Assembly (NCBI GenBank): GCA_016235445.1
Contig: JACRLB010000018.1
Span: 1-64,000 of the forward strand
Origin: Chloroflexota bacterium
GTDB taxonomy: Bacteria > Chloroflexota > Anaerolineae > Anaerolineales > Villigracilaceae
Reading direction: 5' to 3'
Length of the DNA stretch: 64,000 nucleotides
Shown here: positions 59,612 to 64,000 of the stretch, in pieces
How the letters are laid out: each line of letters opens with the position of its first letter
Position numbering within the stretch: position 1 is the stretch's first letter
The notes under the pieces: model-generated
Databases searched by the model: none
What the model saw: the letters and a program-made list of their open reading frames with translations, nothing else
What the model was told of the DNA's origin: nothing
Translations under genes and position numbers: made by a program

Positions 59612-61342
59612 CTACCCGCCTTTGCCGCCCTGCCCCTGGCTCGGAATAGGGACTTCCTCGATGGGCGGAATCGGCATTTCGGGAGAAGATGCCGGGGGAG
59701 CGCTATCCAGGCCCAAAAGTCCAAGAATGAAGCGCCAGGTTTTTTGGAGGAACGTCTCCCCCGTCGGGACTGGGAAGAATTCCTCGCCGCCGCCCCCATC
59801 CATGGATGGGTCGGGAGTCGTTTCAATAAATTCCTCTTCCACAGTCACTTCGAGTGATTTCTCAATCGTGCGGGGCTGGTTGAAATCATCGGTGTATTCG
59901 ATGACAATATTTAACTTGACCAGGCCGGGCGTTTCGGCGGAGAGCATGGAATCCATGGTGTAGTAACCGCCGGGGTCAAGCGAGCCGACAAGAGATGTGC
60001 CGCTCTCGATCATGCCATTTTCCGAGGTGACGGTCATGTTGCCCAACACCGCCGTTCGTTTGCCCAGATTCACAATTTGGATCGGCAATGCGCCGGGCTG
60101 GCCGCTGAAAAATAAATCGAGCGGGCGGTAAAAACTAATCTCGATATTCGGCAGGCTGTACACCAGCAGGGTAATCACTTGTTCATCGTTCACCACTTCC
60201 CCGCTGTTATTCAAATAAGAAAAAGTAACCTTCATGGGGTACGCGCCCGGCAGGGTGGAAACGTTGACGATCAGATCCTGCGAAACCTGCAACATGCCGC
60301 CCGATGAAATATCGCCAAGCGATTTTATGTTCGATGTTCCAACAGGCGCAAAGTTGGTAAACTCGCCGCTTCCGCCAGAGACCCCGCCCGCCTGTGGTGT
60401 GCCGCCGCTTCCGCCAGATGTTCCACCGCCCACGATCATGGTGACGCGCTGGGCTTTATCGTTGCCCGCGTTCTGGACCGTCATCGTCAACGTGAATTGG
60501 GAACCGGGCTGTAACGGGTTGATAGTTGTCCCATAGGATGGGATGATCAACTGCCCGCTTCTGACTCCGCTCGGGGTTGCTGTGGCATAGACGCCTGTTC
60601 CTCCGCCCCCGCCTGCCACTGGAACCGTGAGCGTGAACTTGTCGGAATACGAAGTTCCCTTATCGTCATAATACGTCAGTGTGACGTCAATTAGCACAAA
60701 GGTTTTGCCGTACAACGAATCAGCCGAAATAAATCGCTGGTTAACGACGGCGCTGCCCCCAATGGGGATATTTCCCACAGCCACAACGCCGCCGGTATTC
60801 AAAGGCACCAGGTCGGCGGATGCAAACACAGCCTGCGCGTTGAATGCGGTCATGTTGCCGGCGTTTGCAAAACTTACCGTAAATTTGAATTTATTTCCTG
60901 TTGAAATCTGCTCCACGTTGGCTTCTGACCATTCCACAACCACCTGCGGACGGGTGAATGGCGGGGGAGGCTCAGTTGCAGTTGGGGTGGCTGTGGGAAC
61001 AGGCGCATTAACCACCAAAGTGGCTGTACCATTAACAACATTTGGGCTGGACATTGTGATAGTAACTGTATATGTGCCAGATGCAAACCCAGCAGGAACT
61101 ACAATTCTGAGCGTCTTGTCGTTCAGAAAAACAGTATCCGTCATTGCACTCCCGTTCAGGAGCACCACAGCAGTATTGTCAAAGCCATCGCCATTGATTG
61201 TGATCGTATTGTCCACATTATTGGTAATGGTGTCGGGTGTGATCGAAATCAAATCCGCTGCGAGGGCTAAAGACGGTATGGACGCCATCAATAACGCCAA
61301 AATTAAACCCAATGTAGTTGAATATTTCCTTGCTAAAAACAT
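59612..61342 (-). CDS. Exported CARDB/TIG-domain protein of the ABC operon
   Basis: A 576-residue secreted or anchored protein: signal peptide (about 1-28, LGLILALLMASIPSLALA), an IPT/TIG domain (about 29-112), a Pro/Thr linker, then two to three CARDB-like repeats (about 130-500) with AGNMTAFNA and VNLGKRTAVLG motifs, a Gly-rich linker, and a hydrophobic tail near the end (ETFLQKTWRFILGLLGL) that may anchor it. It takes the place of the HlyD-type adaptor of classic MacAB systems. It starts directly after the ABC gene (GGAGGATAAATG). Confidence 0.85.
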   Translation of the reverse strand: MFLARKYSTTLGLILALLMASIPSLALAADLISITPDTITNNVDNTITINGDGFDNTAVVLLNGSAMTDTVFLNDKTLRIVVPAGFASGTYTVTITMSSPNVVNGTATLVVNAPVPTATPTATEPPPPFTRPQVVVEWSEANVEQISTGNKFKFTVSFANAGNMTAFNAQAVFASADLVPLNTGGVVAVGNIPIGGSAVVNQRFISADSLYGKTFVLIDVTLTYYDDKGTSYSDKFTLTVPVAGGGGGTGVYATATPSGVRSGQLIIPSYGTTINPLQPGSQFTLTMTVQNAGNDKAQRVTMIVGGGTSGGSGGTPQAGGVSGGSGEFTNFAPVGTSNIKSLGDISSGGMLQVSQDLIVNVSTLPGAYPMKVTFSYLNNSGEVVNDEQVITLLVYSLPNIEISFYRPLDLFFSGQPGALPIQIVNLGKRTAVLGNMTVTSENGMIESGTSLVGSLDPGGYYTMDSMLSAETPGLVKLNIVIEYTDDFNQPRTIEKSLEVTVEEEFIETTPDPSMDGGGGEEFFPVPTGETFLQKTWRFILGLLGLDSAPPASSPEMPIPPIEEVPIPSQGQGGKGG

Positions 61343-62071
61343 TTATCCTCCATGAGAAACCTGCATCGCATCCAGCGCCGCAGACTGATACTCAGCCTCG
61401 CTGACGACCCTGCCATCCAGCAGAAATATCTTGTGCGTGGCAAAGCGTGTCATACGTGGATCGTGGGTCACAACCAGCACCGTCCGCCCGGAACGATGTA
61501 AATCAGAAAGCAATTGCATCACAGCAATGCCGCTTTGGGAATCGAGATTCCCTGTCGGCTCATCCGCCAGGATCAGGCTGGGGTCATTGACCAGAGCGCG
61601 CGCCACCGCCACGCGCTGTTGCTGTCCGCCTGATAATTCGGATGGGGTATGGTGACTGCGGTCTGCAAGCCCCACCTGCTCCAATAATTGTTTGGATTTT
61701 TCATTCCGCCGCGCAGTGGCAATTCCAGCAAACTGCATCGGGAAAGCGACATTTTCCAGGGCAGACATGCTTGGGACAAGGTTGAAGGATTGAAAAATGA
61801 AGCCCATCGTCTTGCGGCGGAAGAGAGCCAGCGCATTTTCATCCATCTGATCCAGCCGCTCGCCGCTGACGGTGATCTCGCCTGCGGTGGGTCTATCCAA
61901 CCCGCCGAGCAGGTAAAGCAAACTGCTTTTCCCCGACCCGGAAGGACCCATCACCACTGTCAGGGTGTGAGCGGGAATCTCCAAATCCACACCATCCAAA
62001 GCGCGGACGGTTGTGCCGCCCATCTGGTAGTGTTTTTTCAATCCTGCGATCTGTATCAAAGAAGAAGTCAT
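61343..62071 (-). CDS. MacB/LolD-type ABC transporter ATP-binding protein
   Basis: A 242-residue ATPase: Walker A GPSGSGKSSLLYLLGG, Q-loop, ABC signature LSGGQQQRVAVARALV, Walker B LILADEPTGNLDSQSG, and His in VVTHDPRM. LolD/MacB-like by sequence. It lies 3 nt after the Yip1 gene, and its stop abuts the CARDB/TIG gene, so the four genes form one operon. Confidence 0.94.
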   Translation of the reverse strand: MTSSLIQIAGLKKHYQMGGTTVRALDGVDLEIPAHTLTVVMGPSGSGKSSLLYLLGGLDRPTAGEITVSGERLDQMDENALALFRRKTMGFIFQSFNLVPSMSALENVAFPMQFAGIATARRNEKSKQLLEQVGLADRSHHTPSELSGGQQQRVAVARALVNDPSLILADEPTGNLDSQSGIAVMQLLSDLHRSGRTVLVVTHDPRMTRFATHKIFLLDGRVVSEAEYQSAALDAMQVSHGG

Positions 62072-62074
62072 GGG

Positions 62075-62833
62075 TTAAAAGAATGGCCTCTGAACCACAA
62101 GTCCGCTGGCGTTTGAAAGCAAAGCGCCCATGCCCGCCCGCGCCAGTAAAAGCAAAAGAGTGACGATCACAACGCTGGTAACTGCCTTGGTCTTTGAAAG
62201 GCTTTCCCCCGCCCCACAACCGATGACCAGTAAAACACAGCTCCAAATGAAGAAGATATCCATTCGCGCCAGAAGTTGAGCCACAAAGGATGCGCTCCCT
62301 GCAAAGCCAGAAAGCCCGGGGCTGGTAATGGCATGGCCTGCAATCAGCATAAACACGATCCGCAGGGCGTCTCGCGCTAAAAATGGCAGGCTTGCCCAGC
62401 CTGTGATGTTCAACGCGCCCTGCATCGAGCCTCGTCCGCCCAAAAGCGTGGAACCAAGATGCAGTAAGCCGCTCAGAATCAGCCAGCCAAGCCACAGCCC
62501 GATCAGCGCAGACACCAGCGGGATGATGTACGCAAACACCGGCCCCTGCATGGACTGTTGCGCCGCCATGTAATTGTTCTGCATGTCAGGCGTCCAGTAT
62601 TGCCAGTCACGCGGCAATTGGACTTCGCCCATCGCCGCCGCTCGTGAAGTCAAATATCCGCTGACAAGCACACTCAAAAAAGTGGATATGCTCAGCGACA
62701 ACATGGGCGTCAGCCAGGAGGGGCGCGCTTCCTCCGAGATCAAAGAAAAGGTGCGCCGCGGCTGAAGCAGAGTTTCCATAATTCGCGCAAAATTAAACCT
62801 GCTATTTGATTGCAATGCGATGTTTTCTGTCAT
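62075..62833 (-). CDS. Yip1-family membrane protein
   Basis: A 252-residue integral membrane protein of the YIP1 family with about five helices (SWLTPMLSLSISTFLSVLV, GPVFAYIIPLVSALIGLWLG, and others). It heads the MacB-like operon (62833 to 58272). Role unknown; the family is linked to membrane trafficking in eukaryotes. Confidence 0.85.
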   Translation of the reverse strand: MTENIALQSNSRFNFARIMETLLQPRRTFSLISEEARPSWLTPMLSLSISTFLSVLVSGYLTSRAAAMGEVQLPRDWQYWTPDMQNNYMAAQQSMQGPVFAYIIPLVSALIGLWLGWLILSGLLHLGSTLLGGRGSMQGALNITGWASLPFLARDALRIVFMLIAGHAITSPGLSGFAGSASFVAQLLARMDIFFIWSCVLLVIGCGAGESLSKTKAVTSVVIVTLLLLLARAGMGALLSNASGLVVQRPFF

Positions 62834-62892
62834 ATTTTTACCAATCCATGGGTATAAAAAATTCTAACATGCTTCCCAATTTCATGCTCACG

Positions 62893-63053
62893 TTATTAAT
62901 TCACCTTACGCAGTTTTTAGAAAATGCGCGTGTTTTTCCCTCACCCTAACCCTCTCCCGAAGGGAGAGGGGACTCCCTTCCCCCGCAAAGCGGAGGGGAA
63001 GGGTTGGGGAAAGTGCCCGTTAGGGTATGAGGGCGCGTAAGGTAAGTTATTAA
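62893..63053. mobile_element. MITE-like element, copy 2 (161 bp)
   Basis: Ends TTATTAATTCACCTTACGC (62893-62911) and the inverted GCGTAAGGTAAGTTATTAA (63035-63053) match those of the element at 8492-8642. The interior carries the double-hairpin repeat (62940-63017) also found at 45799-45876. No reading frame. It fills the gap between the Yip1 gene and the PIG-L gene. Confidence 0.65.
62940..63017. repeat. Double-hairpin dispersed repeat, copy 2
   Basis: Inverted copy of the 75-bp unit at 45799-45876: the hairpin arms CTCTCCCGAAGGGAGAG and the CTTCCCCCGCAAAGCGG-type stem are the same, with small changes. Confidence 0.85.
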
Positions 63054-63131
63054 ACGAAAAAATGGATGGGATTGTTCCAGCCATTTTTACCCAATGTTGG
63101 GGGACAAATCCATAGATTTGTCCTGCTTGAT

Positions 63132-63974
63132 TCAAATATCAAACAAATCGTGTTTCCGTTTGAACCCGTCATTCACGGGCGGGTAGGCCTGCATGTAATC
63201 TTCCTTCTCGCCAAACATTTTCGTCACAAAGCCCATCAGGCCGCGCCGCATTTGCATCCCGCCTTGTGAGGCATGGCATTCACTTGCCTTGCTTTTTGCA
63301 TCCGCCGCCGCGTGAACGTTCAAGCGCACATGCACAGGGAAACTTACCTCGGCAAGCTCCTTCAAATTAATATCGCCATTGCGTCCAAATTTTGCGGGGT
63401 CTTTGCCGAAGAGCGGCATCAAACGAACTGCCGCTTTCAGCAAGCCTTTCGGAAAAACCTGAAAGTACAATGCCTGCGGCTTGAAAGGGTCACCAGCTTC
63501 GGGGTAGAAAGAGGCGTTATCTGCGTTGGCAAAAGCGAACACCGTCGCCTTGTGAATGTGGATGTGGTCGGGATGTTTATATCCGCCAATCGGGTCGAAC
63601 GTCAAAACAACATCAGGCTTGATCTCGCGGATGTATTTCACCACCCGCCCCGCCACCTCTTCGATGGGAGCGTTGATCTGCGCATCGGGATGATTATTAT
63701 CCTCCATGCCAGGCATACCCGAATCGCGGTAGCCCAAAAAGAAAACGTCCTTCAAGCCCAAATGTTTTGCGGCCCGCATCAATTCATCGGTGCGCATTTC
63801 GGCGGTGTTTTCAAAGCCGCGTAAATGCTCTTCGTCCACAGTGCCAGCTTCGCCGCGCGTAGCGCAGATGTAATACGTCTCTACGCCGCGCTGGGCATAC
63901 AACGCCAGCGTGCCGCCCAAACCAAAAGACTCATCATCGGGGTGAGCCAGAACTGCCAATATTTTTTTTGTCAT
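63132..63974 (-). CDS. PIG-L (LmbE)-family deacetylase
   Basis: A 280-residue zinc-dependent deacetylase: AHPDDESFGLGGTL near the start (His and Asp zinc ligands) and HPDHIHIHKAT (third ligand). Family members act on N-acetylglucosaminyl groups, e.g. in mycothiol or bacillithiol synthesis or on lipid-linked sugars. Two ATGs (63977, 63974) exist; GAGG is better spaced for the second. The upstream gap is cut by the window end. Confidence 0.9.
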   Translation of the reverse strand: MTKKILAVLAHPDDESFGLGGTLALYAQRGVETYYICATRGEAGTVDEEHLRGFENTAEMRTDELMRAAKHLGLKDVFFLGYRDSGMPGMEDNNHPDAQINAPIEEVAGRVVKYIREIKPDVVLTFDPIGGYKHPDHIHIHKATVFAFANADNASFYPEAGDPFKPQALYFQVFPKGLLKAAVRLMPLFGKDPAKFGRNGDINLKELAEVSFPVHVRLNVHAAADAKSKASECHASQGGMQMRRGLMGFVTKMFGEKEDYMQAYPPVNDGFKRKHDLFDI

Positions 63975-64000
63975 CATTTTCCTCGTTTATAATGTTGGTC

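Overview
The window looks like chromosomal DNA of a moderately GC-rich bacterium, most likely an Anaerolineae-type member of the Chloroflexota. That placement is inference from gene content and style: a two-domain ALDH16-like aldehyde dehydrogenase beside deoC, BTAD/NB-ARC/TPR regulators, multiheme c-type cytochrome lipoproteins, a mitochondrial-type citrate synthase, a MacB-like ABC operon with a CARDB/TIG protein, and many short dispersed hairpin repeats. There is no rRNA, tRNA or CRISPR array that I can see.

Layout. 1-860 is AT-rich transposase debris. 861-3150 is the most unusual stretch: three toxin-antitoxin-like gene pairs of similar size (about 630-690 bp each), all in the orientation of the aldehyde dehydrogenase gene that follows (3061-5544). 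Each pair is bounded by a displaced copy of the last 90 bp of that gene (one copy only 27 bp). 3061-6612 carries the ALDH16-like gene and deoC (deoxyribose phosphate to acetaldehyde to acetate). 6739-12531 holds small hypothetical genes, a diheme cytochrome and a run of small membrane proteins. 12910-16582 is a tetraheme lipoprotein divergent from a NarL-type two-component pair. 16764-19724 is a large BTAD/NB-ARC/TPR regulator. 19771-23336 has gltA, mdh and trxB. 23538-27129 is a small regulon: two promoters with the same triple TCCACAAT box precede a quinone oxidoreductase gene and a membrane-protein/OmpR-regulator/histidine-kinase operon. uvrC, a TumA/TumE-like pair and a CheY-like gene follow.

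30618-33175 is prfA-prmC-tsaC (translation). 33451-35954 has a phospholipase-D-like lipoprotein, fabD and rpmF. 36083-38202 is a SpoIIE phosphatase/channel/P-loop operon, and 38392-40710 is secDF behind a possible attenuator. 40765-45041 has a LysE exporter, a glycerate kinase, a PAS-PAS-GGDEF protein and a YcaQ-like glycosylase. 45083-48353 is the oxidative pentose phosphate set pgl-gnd-zwf. 48442-50737 is rarA, a histidine phosphatase and an Smr protein. 50769-53669 encodes a rare-looking glutamate-cysteine-ligase-like/M20 peptidase fusion. 53739-58190 has a TolB-like lipoprotein, an aminotransferase, a monooxygenase, a VOC protein and a PilZ protein. 58272-62833 is a four-gene MacB-like ABC operon, and 63132-63974 is a PIG-L deacetylase.

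Recurring themes are mobile or duplicated short DNA that respects reading frames. ALDH 3' ends are repeated after each toxin-antitoxin cassette. A histidine kinase fragment is repeated between two identical palindromes. MITE-like elements and palindromes supply or contain stop codons. Mini-repeats lie in frame inside at least three proteins. Several genes also appear to be leaderless.
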